DNA of 64,000 nucleotides from Arabidopsis thaliana (lineage: Eukaryota > Streptophyta > Magnoliopsida > Brassicales > Brassicaceae): the NCBI RefSeq assembly GCF_000001735.4, contig NC_003074.8:11718101-11782100 (forward strand), read 5' to 3'. Both the position numbers and the translations under genes were made by a program. Of the stretch, positions 1-10,111 are shown piece after piece (the stretch's first letter is position 1; every line of letters starts with the position of its first letter). Under the pieces are notes generated by a model. It ran no database searches, was not told where the DNA came from, and was given only the letters and a program-made list of their open reading frames with translations.

Positions 1-890
1 TCATTATATGAATACAATACTATTATTTCTGATCGATTTTGTTTTCTGTGATTTTAGTTTTTTTCTTTGCTAACATGGAACCATTAATTATACCAACAAT
101 TTGATTTGGTTTTACTTATCAAACATATGACACAAATTTTGTGTGACTAAAAATTTTTATTGAAAGTTTTGAAAGATATGTTTTTATATGTCTACTTGTT
201 GTCAATATTATAAACTCTTTAAATTTTAAAATTACCATGACAAATAGTTACAATTTAAATACATAACTAAAAATAACTTTAATACAACTTTTAGGTTTTA
301 CAACATTTGAACATTTTTTTGGTTTATAACACTTTCTTTAGTTTTAGATATTTAGGATAACGACGTGTTTTTATGTATAAAATAAATTGTTGTACGGAAA
401 ATAACTTCGACGACTTTCTCATTTTGGTACCCACAAATTTATTATTTTTTTGTTTATCTTCGCTACATTAGTCAATATAACTCTTCTAAAAATAATATAC
501 TATATAGAAGTATATTTATAAGTTTATCTACACTTTCTTTTAACAACTCATATTTTCTCACACTCTTTTCAATATATATATGAATTTCTGTCTTCACAAT
601 TTTTTACGAAAAGCTATCACTCTCCTATTTTTTTGTAAGCACTCATTTTATTTGTTTCATTCTTTCTTACAGTGTCTCTTTCCATCCTCTTTTGATTTTT
701 TCTAAGCAATATGTGTCATACCTTTTAAACTCACATGCTCCATATTTCTTCTTCGAAAATCTCTTTTTTTTCTTGTTAGTATAAACATTTTTCAAGCTCG
801 TTAAGATGTACTCTGTTTGTTTTCTGTTATTCTAAGAAAAAGTTTTCGCTTCTAAATTGTTATAGTTACTGAAATTCCTTTTCCAATAAG
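1..890. other. AT-rich intergenic DNA, no gene seen
   Basis: Both strands are full of stops and I see no coding pattern, RNA gene or transposon end. The right limit is the target-site duplication of the adjacent LINE. Confidence 0.5.
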
Positions 891-1429
891 TTTAAAGTTA
901 ATATTTTTTATTTTTTATTTTTTTTGAAAGAATGTAAAATTATATTCAACAAAAAAAACCATTGTTTACAATAAATGTAACATGAATTTAGAGAGTTCAA
1001 ACAGAGTCTGAGAGATGATCATGTGTCCTAACTGCGAGTTTGAAACCAATACTGCAGCCCACCTTGAAGTCTTTTGTTCCCCATCTTCTGAAGTGTGCTG
1101 AATCTATTCCGAATGTTTTTGTCAATGAGCTTAGTTAGCTTCGAAGCCGGAATTGCAGGCTCACCATGTCGCCTACCATTTCTCTCTCGCCATAGACTAT
1201 GAATCAAAGCTTGGAATGTATACCGAAGGGTGAAAACATGGAGATATGGCTGAGACGAGTCAAGAAGGTGAGGAGTGATTAAGCTCCAACTCGAAACGTT
1301 TCTGCCATTGAGAAGTCCTTTTGCTAAAGCGATCCAAATTTGAGAAGAATAGGGACACGAGAAAAAGAGGTGGTCTCGCGTCTCCAGTTCCTCGTCGCAG
1401 AAAACATAATTTATTTAAAGTTAATATTT
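891..1429 (-). mobile_element. 5'-truncated LINE insertion with 16-bp target-site duplication
   Basis: The same 16 bases (TTTAAAGTTAATATTT) lie at 891-906 and 1414-1429. Between them is a minus-strand insert that ends at its 3' side in an A-rich tail (poly-T on the plus strand just after 906). The coding part is the C-terminal end of a plant L1-type non-LTR retrotransposon. 5' truncation, an A-rich tail and a long duplication are the usual marks of target-primed reverse transcription. The near-perfect duplication suggests a fairly young insertion. Confidence 0.85.
1028..1412 (-). pseudogene. LINE reverse-transcriptase C-terminal fragment (zf-RVT region)
   Basis: One open minus-strand frame runs from the truncated 5' edge to a TAG at 1028-1030. 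It contains the zinc-binding RVT pattern FCDEELETRDHLFFSCP followed by IW, then LRYTFQALIHSLWRERNGRR and RNRFSTLQKMGN. This is the conserved tail of plant L1-clade ORF2 proteins. The upstream endonuclease and polymerase domains are absent, so it is a dead 5'-truncated copy, although this piece has no internal stops. Confidence 0.85.
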
Positions 1430-1847
1430 ATTATTTTCCTTTATATTTATTTTAAAATAGAAAGTAATTACTATTTTCAAATATGTTAATTACTTAGATG
1501 ATAAATATGTTAATTATTGATATGGCTAATCTCGATTGGTGACGCCTTTAAAAGCAAATAACTTCAACTTTTATTTAGTATAGATTTCCTTCTAATGAAC
1601 CGGTCAAGATCATCGATCACAGAACGCTTTAGATCGTCGTTTCATAGCCATGGTATCAAAAGTTGACTGATGCTTGAGGATTTCCCTCTCGTTGTTGATT
1701 ATTGATTTTAATTAGATAAAAGAAATCTTCTATTAAACTTCTCATTATTAAGGCAACAAATAGTACTTCCCTTATATGTACGTCTTTTATTCCTTTAATT
1801 ATGTAATTAATACTAATTTCAAAAATGAATAAAAAAAAAAAAAAACT

Positions 1848-1869
1848 CACGTGTCATTAGAAACCCTAA
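1848..1869 (+). promoter_or_regulatory. G-box/ABRE-like and telo-box motifs upstream of the AAA-ATPase gene
   Basis: CACGTG (1848-1853, followed by TC) lies next to AAACCCTAA (1861-1869), about 130-150 bp upstream of the ATG at 1996. CACGTGTC is the core bound by bZIP/ABF and bHLH factors in plants. The telo-box is common in promoters of Arabidopsis growth-related genes. Both motifs are visible; their function here is inference. 1430-1847 is AT-rich with nothing else recognised. Confidence 0.35.
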
Positions 1870-1995
1870 TGGCTTCTTCTTCGTTTCTTTGTTTGTAGCC
1901 GACCACGGCAGTTTCTTCTTTCTGATAAAACAATTTCCTCTGTTTTTTTGGATTAAAGACTCATACTTCCGTCGAATAGAATCAATCAATATATC

Positions 1996-3320
1996 ATGAT
2001 GCTCAAGTTGATCAAATCAATGGTTCAAGCAATAACTCGTCCGATACAATACTTGATCATCTCTTACCTCCGGTATCTTGTCGGCCCTCCTTCGCTGACT
2101 CACCATGATAATCAAGTCACGGTTATCATCGAAGAGACTTCTGAGAACGGAAGGATCAACGTGATCCATGGCGCCACTCAGGCTTATCTTTTCGACAAAA
2201 TCAACCTTGACTTCGTGGAAGAACGTGAGTTCGATGATATATACCAAGGGGCCAAGCTCAAGTGGAGGATTTTCGTGGATAAAAATAATATTGGAAACAT
2301 CCCTAAGCAATGCTTCGAGCTGAGATTTGACGAAAAGCATAGAGATTTGGTCTTCGACTCTTACATACCTTTCGTGGAGAGCAAGGCAAAGGAGATCAAG
2401 AGCAAGAAGAGAATCCTCGAGATGCATACATACTCTCACTGCTGTGACACTTGGGAAACCAAGATCCTTGACCACCATTCAAGCTTTGAAACGATTGTTA
2501 TGAAGGAAGACCTCAAGCGTAGACTCATCGACGATATTGACCTGTTCATCAGCAAGGAAGATTTCTACAAAAGAGTTGGGCGACATTGGATGAGATATTA
2601 CTTGCTGCATGGTCTACCGGGGGCCGGGAAGACTAGTCTTGTTGCTGCTATTGCTAAATATCTCAACTTCGATGTCTATAACATAACTCAAGGGGTGAAA
2701 ACTGACTTCGACACTCGGAGACTAATTCGCAGAGTCGAGGATAGCTCGATTCTCCTCGTAGAAGATATCGACACCTCCCTCGAGGTTAGTGAACTTGTGC
2801 TAATAATCTATACAGTCAAGTCAATGGGCCAAATTACACACAGTTGATGATTAATTTTATTAGTATATATTTTCAAACTAATTACCTTTTGTTTTGTTTT
2901 CTTTGGTATGATTAACAGGGCTCGAAAGTGGCATTATCGCAACTGTTAAGTTCCCTAACTTGGCCTTGGTCGAATGGCAAGGCACGCGTCGTGATATTCA
3001 CGACAAACAACAAGGAGAGGTTTGACCAAACATTGCTATGTCGTATGGAAATGAAAATTTACATGGGACATTGCTGTTTTGAGGATTTCAAAACGTTGGC
3101 TTCTAACTACTTGGGCATCTCTCATGACAATGATGCCCCACACCGTCTCTACCCGGACATCAAGCGTTTGATTGATGGACAAGCTGTGACACCAGGTCAA
3201 GTCGTGGAGGAGCTAATGAAGAGCCAAGATGTTGATGTGGCCCTCCAAAGCTTGGTGAGGACTTTGGAGATGACGAGTATCATATCAAATAAGATTGATG
3301 AAGATGACAAAGACTTATGA
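1996..3320 (+). CDS. AAA-ATPase, AATP1/BCS1-like family
   Basis: Two coding exons, 1996-2784 and 2919-3320, split by a 134-bp GT-AG intron in phase 0, give 396 aa. The N-terminal half resembles the AAA-type-ATPase N-terminal domain of plant AATP1-like proteins (SYLRYLVGPPSL near residue 25). Walker A is GLPGAGKTS at 206-214. Walker B is ILLVEDID at 252-259. Exon 2 supplies the sensor strand (VVIFTTNNKERFD) and the family C-terminal motif FKTLASNYLGI. The family acts as oligomeric ATPases on mitochondrial, ER or plasma membranes. This copy is shorter than the usual roughly 450-500 aa, starts without an obvious membrane segment, and reads LLCRMEMKI where relatives have LLRPGRMDV, so the arginine-finger loop is altered. 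It may be an active divergent paralogue or a degenerating one. I recall an AAA gene (AT3G29800) at this chromosomal position. Confidence 0.85.
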
Positions 3321-4974
3321 GTTACGTTTCCTTGAAACGAGTTTATGAAAGTTGTGCTCATTTTCCACAAAACATCGATTTCTTTTATTATTATACCTTT
3401 AACACCTAAATAACCAAATTGCGTGTGTTGATTAACCTAGTAATAGTTTACTAAAAGCTTGTGATTCACTAAAACGATGGTCACCCGATGCTCACCGTCC
3501 TCTTTTTGTGCGGTGGCTTAGCCCTTATAAGCCCAAGGGCAACACACGAGACATAAATCTCGATAAGAATAAATGATCTACTCAAAATATATGGAAATGA
3601 TCTCCCAAAACCAAGTTTATTTTCCTTTATACAGAATTTCTTGTCCTTGCCTACATTTCAACTAAGGTTTGTATTTCTATCTACATTTCAACTAACGTAC
3701 AATAACTTGTCTTCTCCATTAATGTTATAACAAGAAGAACTTCTAAGAGCAAAGAGAAGGTAGATATCTCAGTAGTCGGTCACCTAGATAGGCTATAAGC
3801 CGCAGGTAAGATATAGTTCATCGAAGGAGAATGATCACATTGATGATGATCTACCACAAATTCCAGAAGAAACAAGAAAAAACTCAAATTTGGATTCAAA
3901 ACCTAGGAAAAGTCAGACTATTATAGTTGAAGCTCTGAACCAAGTTCGATGCAATGAGACAGAGACCGGAAGTAATATAGATTACTCGAGTAACGAGAAA
4001 TAAGAGATAAGTAGCTCTCAAACTTGATTTCATTGGTAGAAGAATAAAACAGATCTGAGAGACCCAAAGTGAGGTTTAAAGGAAGTTTCTAAAGAAAATC
4101 TAACTTCTTCAGTTAATCTCTCTCTGTGGCATGTACTTAATACTTTTGATTTAAGTTATAATTTTCAAATTGTATAATTGAAATAGAATTTTTGCCTTCA
4201 TAATAATTTAAAAGTTTTAGAGCTCCAAATATTATACTATTTGAAGCAAATAGCCTCGACTTTTTAAAAAAAATAAAATTTTTTTTTATTTCTCTTAAAA
4301 GTGACTAACCTAATTTTTAATGCTATTTTTATTCACTTTATTTATTTTAAAACAGTTAGAATCTGCTTCACCGCTTCTAAATATAAATATACTTAATGTA
4401 TACTAATTCATCTTATAGTAGCTTTGTTTATAAATAATGATGATTATGCTGATTTAATAATAATAAAAAATTAAATCTTTAGCAACATGTCTTTGAGAAT
4501 GTATCGAACTCGAATCTAAAAAACATAAGATTATGAGAATTTGGTGAAAGCCTTAATTAAAAATGAAGGAAGAAAAAATATGTCTTAGTCATATTATTGT
4601 TTGTTTTCAATGATTTATATAGTTACAAAATTATTTTATTTAAAAAAGATTGGAAAGGCTTATAATCTCAACTTCGTCTTAAACTCTGATAAATCTAGGA
4701 ACGGCATTGCTGAGGAGAACTTAAGTTTCCATGAAGACAATTTATGCTAACTAAAAACTTACTTTTTTACTCGTTAAGAGCATTCCAAGATTATTCCCGG
4801 ATTTGACAACATATAATCTTTATGAATATAGGTTTTCAAAAAGAAAAAAAAAATCTTATGTATATATTATCTTAACTTGGATGCACTAAACACTTTTGTA
4901 AGGTATGATATCCAGATTAACTATATTTTTTCTGAACTTTCTGGATATACCTTATATTTAGATTGATTGATAAT
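3321..4974. other. Intergenic DNA without recognised gene
   Basis: There are no long frames. 3470-3560 is a more GC-rich patch and 3780-4120 is moderately balanced, as in old transposon LTR remnants, but I could not assign either. The rest is AT-rich. Confidence 0.4.
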
Positions 4975-6127
4975 TGAAACAACCCGACTCATTTTTTAAA
5001 AATATAATTAAATATTCCCATAAATATCTAATTAAACCAACCAATAAAATAACAATTAAACCGCAAGTCAAAAATACTATTTTATGAATAAATAAATAAT
5101 TCGACCAGCAAAACCAAGAATAACTAACAATCCTAACCGGGTTCCAATAACCAAAAACACAAAAATAAAACAACCGAGTTCCTAAATCATCCTTTCTTCC
5201 TTGCCATGATTCCACGATCACACTTTATCTTTACCTGCATCAACAACACAAAGAGATGCGTAAGTATTATCACAAATACTTAGTGAGACGATCCTCCCAT
5301 CTACGAGCTATACACACAAGCAAATAAAAGGGTATAATAACAAATACAACATAAACAAACCAGTCATTGAACAATTCACCCAAACACACATTCACCACAC
5401 CTACATATCATCACATAAAACAAATCATACAACCCAATCGCTCAGATAAGCTCGTGGTCACGCACTCACCTTAACAAATTGATCCTAACAATAATTAAAC
5501 CAGGAGAGACTCTCCTTGCGTCTGAAACAGTCCAGAACCGCCCTACAACAAGTCCACAACCAAAAAAACCTTGAAGCAAACTGGACAGGAAAAATCAGAA
5601 ACAAGCAGTCTCAAAGACGAAACCCTAAAATACAAACTAACCGTTAACTATTCAATCGCCCCGGTGAAACCCTAGCTGCCGACGTAAAAACGCCTCCCAC
5701 AAAATCTAGTGCCGATCGGAAAACAGGCGAGACCACGATCTCAGTTTCAATCTCCGCTGGTCCTAATTCGCGTCTGAGAAAACGTGTCTCACAAAACTGC
5801 GAATAACTCAACCAATTTTAATCCAAATCAAGTTCTGTAAACTGGAGCATAACGATAAACGACTTGGGAATAACTCTACCAAATTTCGTTACCTTTGACC
5901 ATGATTTGATATGACGAAACTGATTTCTTCCAAACCCTAACGATTCTGCTCCTTCTCCTTTTCTCTTTTTTTCTCTTTTATAAAACGAAAAGTGGTTAAC
6001 GATTCTGCCCTAATTTCGAGTTTCCTTCTTTTATAGGCACACTTTAGGGTTTCCAATTAACCCAACCAATTAAACCAGATGATTTAAAAACAAACCCTAA
6101 CCGATTTTCCGGTTCACGGGCGTTACA
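4975..6127 (-). mobile_element. Solo LTR, about 1.15 kb
   Basis: On the minus strand the unit starts TGTAACGCCCGTGAACCGG and ends GAGTCGGGTTGTTTCA, so it has TG...CA ends. The flanks are ATAAT (4970-4974) and ATAGT (6128-6132), a 5-bp target duplication with one mismatch. A TATAAAAG box lies on the minus strand near 6035, about 90 bp inside the 5' edge, as expected for an LTR promoter. No internal domain or second LTR lies beside it, which points to unequal recombination between two LTRs. Length and TGTAACGCCCG ends suggest a Gypsy-type family; the exact family is not determined. Confidence 0.75.
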
Positions 6128-6404
6128 ATAGTTTAGTTTGAATGAAGCTTTGTTTTAGAGATTTTAACTATGAAGATTTAAATGTAAATTAGATTTCAAA
6201 TTTATTGAGTGATAATTACACATGTATATATACTTTGGCAATTCAGAAAAGTGTGAGATTTTAATATTATATATAGTATAGTTAAAATTGTGATATTTGA
6301 CGAACATAAAGCAATTACATGTTTTCTATTATAACGTATACGAAATTACGAAACTGTACTATAATCAGATTTCAGTCTTTAGAATTTTATATCCACTGTT
6401 TTTT

Positions 6405-7015
6405 ATAGGGCTCGGCGTTTGTTTTTTCGGTTTGGTTTTGGTTTGGTTTTTTCGGTTTTATAGTTTTTTGGTTTTAAGAAAAGTGAAACCATATAAAAAC
6501 CATATGAAATTCGGTTTGGTTACGGTTCGGTTTTAACGGTTTTACGGTTTTTCGGTTTTAGAAAAATTAAAACCAATTAAAAACCATATGTATTTTGGTT
6601 CGGATCGGTTCCGGTTTGGTTCCGATTTTTTCATGTTTTTACCAAAAAAAAATTATAAGTTTGATGCATAAATAAAATCAAAATCTAGTTTGTATACCCA
6701 AATCCTAAATGACAGCATGTAATTTATATTGAATTTTAGTTTAGGTTAGGGTTAGGGTTTTGTTTTTCGATAGTTTGGTAAATATAATATATCAAATGGA
6801 TATTATATTTATATATATACAATTATTTTTAATTTTAATCAAAAACCAAAAAAAACATTCGATTTTACGGTTTTTAACCAAACCAAACCTAAACCAAAAC
6901 TTAAATAAAAATTACAACCAAAAGGATTTTTATACAAAACCATAACCAAACCAAACCATTTGTTTCGGTTCGGTACGGTTCGGTTTTCCGGTTTTCGTTT
7001 TTTTTCCCACCCCTA
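6405..7015. mobile_element. hAT-like non-autonomous element, degenerate
   Basis: The left part is a long run of CGGTTTGGTTTTGGTTT-type sequence and the right part its complement, ending CCCACCCCTA. The outer ends, TAGGGCTCGG and (complement) TAGGGGTGGG, fit diverged hAT termini. I could not find a convincing 8-bp target duplication. The two reading frames in it (6297-6536 and 6760-6945) are low-complexity and not genes. Confidence 0.5.
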
Positions 7016-7854
7016 GACTTGATACAGTGTATGAAATGAAAGATATTTAAAATGTATTATGTGGAAACTATTTGAAAGGATGATTAAAGATCACACTGAT
7101 TAATGTAGAGAACCAAAGATATGGCCCGGTTTTGGCCTAATTCATGAATTCGAAGCCCATATTATGAAATATATGTGGGTTGTGGCGACGAGGTAATTTT
7201 ATTGTGGTATGCGGTGACCCTTTTTCCGTGACAAACAAATGAAAACTTACAAAACTTAAGGTTCTAGATTCGGATGGACCCAGCAAATAGACAAACGTTG
7301 CCGTCTTTTTCTCGAGACAACTGTACCTTGCAAATAGATTAGTAGCTGTTGATGAAAGTCACTAAATTAAATTATTCATTTTTGCAGATTAATAAAAAAA
7401 TATTTTGTTGTAACTCTTGTCTTCGTTTTCGCTTTATTTTATTCAGTTTATTTGGTCCCTTGAAAATTACCTTTGGTTTAATAAAATTTATTTTAAATAA
7501 ACTGACTAATTAAAAAAAAAAGAAAAATGTCAATCCTAACTTTTAAATTATGGCTACATATATAAAATATTCACATGTGAAGCTGATTTATAAAGATCAT
7601 AATTTGAAAATTGAGATATTAAATAACATTTTCTCAATAAAAAATCATCATAATACTTGATAATAGTTTTTATTGTTTTGGATAGAAGTGGATATTCAGT
7701 TATTCGGTTCAATTTGGTTCTGACTATTCAAATTTTTTGTTTTCAATAACAAAAATTGATCTATTTGAAATATAATTTTATTTTGGTTTGATCGATTTGA
7801 GTTTTGATTCGGTTTTTTATTAAAAAAAACTTATAGCTAACTAGTTTGAGATAA

Positions 7855-8191
7855 GGGAAAAACCCCGAAAAAACCGTTATCTAATTTTTTTTGGCCGTTT
7901 AATACGTGTAGTATTAAATTTAGAATAAAAATACTTTATTTAATTTCGCTTGTCTTTAAAAACCTTCATTTTTAAAAAATTGGTAAAATCGTATCTCCGA
8001 CTTAACGATTGTTAACTATGCCAACGGAAATATTAACTGCGGTTAAAACTTAACCCATGCGGTTTATGTTTATATATACAATCTATTTTCAAAATTTTAC
8101 GATTAAATAAAGTATTTTTTTCAAATTTAATAGTAAACGTATTAAACAGCAAAAAAAATTTAGATGGCAGCTTTTTTGGGTTTTTTCCTTT
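7855..8191. mobile_element. 337-bp MITE with long imperfect terminal inverted repeats
   Basis: The left end (GGGAAAAACCCCGAAAAAAC and the following ~90 bp) is repeated in inverted orientation at the right end (about 8100-8191), including matching stretches around TTTAATACGT and AATACTTTATTTAAT. Flanks are TGAGATAA (7847-7854) and TAAGATAA (8192-8199), a probable 8-bp duplication with one mismatch. No coding capacity. 7021-7850 to its left is AT-rich, with a short GGTT-rich patch near 7700-7820. Confidence 0.6.
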
Positions 8192-8259
8192 TAAGATAAT
8201 ATTACCGATTTTTAGTCAATATCAGTTAAACAGTTCGCCTTTCAATATTTGATTAAGAC

Positions 8260-9454
8260 TAGGGGTGTCAAAATGAGTCAAAATTCATGGGTCAACTCAA
8301 CTCAATCCATGAACCCTAATGAGTTGAAAATTTTGACTGAAATGAGTTGATGGGTCAAATGGGTTGATGAGTCAATTGGTTTGATGAGTAAAATGAGTTG
8401 GGTTGTAATGGTTAATGGTTTCAATGGTTTACCCAATTAACCCATCAAATTTTGTAAAATTGAATTAAACCAACTAAAATCTCTAAATCAATGCCAATTT
8501 AAGTTTAACCAACACATCTAAACCAATTTAATAAAATTAATATTTTTCCAAATTTCTTAAATATACAAGCGATGAAATTGAGAAAAAATAAACTCGTAAT
8601 TTTTCCACCAAAAAACATAAACCCATGATTTTTCCACCAAAAACGTAAACCCGTGATTTTCCCGCCAAAAACGTATATCCATAATTTTCCCGCCAAAAAC
8701 GTAAACCCGTAATTTTTCCACCAAAAACGTAAACCCGTGATTTTCCCGCCAAAAACGTAAACCCGTGATTTTCCCGCCAAAAACGTAAACCCGTGATTTT
8801 TCCGCCAAAAACGTAAACCCGTGATTTTCCCGCCAAAAACGTAAACCCGTGATTTTCCCGCCAAAAACGTAAACCCGTAATTTTCCCGCGAAAAACGTAA
8901 ATCCATAATTTTCCCGCCAAAAACGTAAACCCGTGATTTTCCCGCCAAAAACGTAAACCCGTGATTTTCCCGCCAAAAACGTAAACCCGAGATTTTCCCG
9001 CCAAAAACGTAAATCCGTTATTTTTCGCCAAAAACGTAAACCCGAGATTTTTCCGCCAAAAAGCTTAAACCCGAAATTTTCCAGCCAAAAAATGTAAACC
9101 CATTATTTTCCGGCCAAAAACGTAAAAACCTATAATTTTCCCGCCAAAAACGTAAATCCGTGATTTTCTATACCAAAAACGTAAACCTGTAAAAAGTGGA
9201 ATCCGTAAATATTTTAAGTTTGATGATAATGAATTAATAATGATAATTATTTATTATTGTTTTATAATAATAATTAATTAAATTATTACTTAATGGGTTA
9301 ACTCATTTAACAACTCAACCCATCAAATTAAATGAGTTATGGGTTGACCCAACCCATTTTGTTAAATGGGTTGGGTCAACTCATAACTCATTTAATCCTA
9401 AACTCATTTGATTATGAGTTGAGTTGAGTTGGGTTACCCATTTTGACACCCCTA
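8260..9454. mobile_element. hAT-superfamily non-autonomous element containing a minisatellite
   Basis: The termini are TAGGGGTGTCAAAATG and its exact inverse CATTTTGACACCCCTA. They are flanked by a perfect 8-bp duplication, ATTAAGAC, at 8252-8259 and 9455-9462. Both features are diagnostic of the hAT superfamily. Subterminal DNA on both sides is rich in GGGTTGA/TCAACCC-type repeats (about 8270-8460 and 9290-9450) that can fold back. There is no transposase, so mobility would need an element in trans. The centre is filled by the 28-bp minisatellite listed separately. Confidence 0.85.
8590..9190. repeat. 28-bp minisatellite, about 21 copies, each carrying an E2F-type motif
   Basis: The unit CGTAAACCCGTGATTTTCCC plus GCCAAAAA repeats head to tail with few changes. 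By eye 11 copies keep TTTTCCCGCC exactly and the rest carry single changes. TTTCCCGC matches the plant E2F consensus TTTSSCGC. Because 28 is not a multiple of 3, all three minus-strand frames stay open and give repetitive reading frames of 139-164 codons, which I treat as artefacts. Confidence 0.9.
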
Positions 9455-9462
9455 ATTAAGAC

Positions 9463-10111
9463 CATGTTTAGCTTATTTACTGTAAAAATTTATATACTAT
9501 TTGGATTGTTTTAATATTTATTTTAGCTTGGGTAAAACAAAATCTTCTGTTCAGTTTAGTGACTTCTGTTCAATTTTTAATTTTAGTCATCAGCCAAAAG
9601 TCACTGCTTCACATACCATAATATTTTCTTTATATATATATTTTTAATTATTGATGTAAATATTGTCTTTAAATCAGCAGATTTTCCTATTATTAATTTA
9701 TCATATCTTCAAATATTTTAAGCGTAACTTGACCGGCTCTACCTTCAAATTTAGACTAAAAGTCTAAACACAAATTCTGAAATATTTATTTGCGATACAG
9801 CTAGATTAATATATATACTTTTGGTTTGTCCACAAGATTAATGTAACGTCTGCTTCTTCAAACTAAATAAAAATAGTAAATACATTTCTTGTCTTGGTTG
9901 TAATTATCTACAAATGTACAAAACGTAAACTAATAAAACACTGATTAAAACGAGTAACTTTTGGCTTTAAGTGCTTCTAAGTCTTAAAAGTTAACTAAAG
10001 CCAGTTCTGTGTCTCTCTTCTCTTTCCTCTCTCTCACACACATCTTCGAGAAGTTTCCGCCGGCGGGAGAGATCAAAGACAACTGCTGATCAGAAATCAG
10101 AGATCAGAGAT
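9463..10111 (+). promoter_or_regulatory. COBL2 upstream region and 5' leader
   Basis: AT-rich DNA up to about 9990, then a pyrimidine-rich CTCTCTTC/CTCTCTCACAC tract at 10014-10045 typical of Arabidopsis core promoters and leaders, immediately before the COBL2 ATG. No other gene is seen. Confidence 0.4.

Noticed and set aside
6297..6945. Telomere-like GGTTTAGGGTTT sequences near 6740-6760 as an interstitial telomere
   Set aside because: Only a few imperfect TTAGGGT units within a GGTTT-rich transposon. No tandem telomeric array.
8505..9031. Three overlapping minus-strand reading frames of 139-164 codons with repeated GFTFLAGKSRVYVFGGKI-like units
   Set aside because: They are by-products of a stop-free 28-bp minisatellite read in all three frames. 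There is no start context, domain or independent coding signal.
8590..9190. Possible CRISPR-like array because of regular 28-bp periodicity
   Set aside because: There are no spacers: units are contiguous and nearly identical, and this is a plant nuclear genome.
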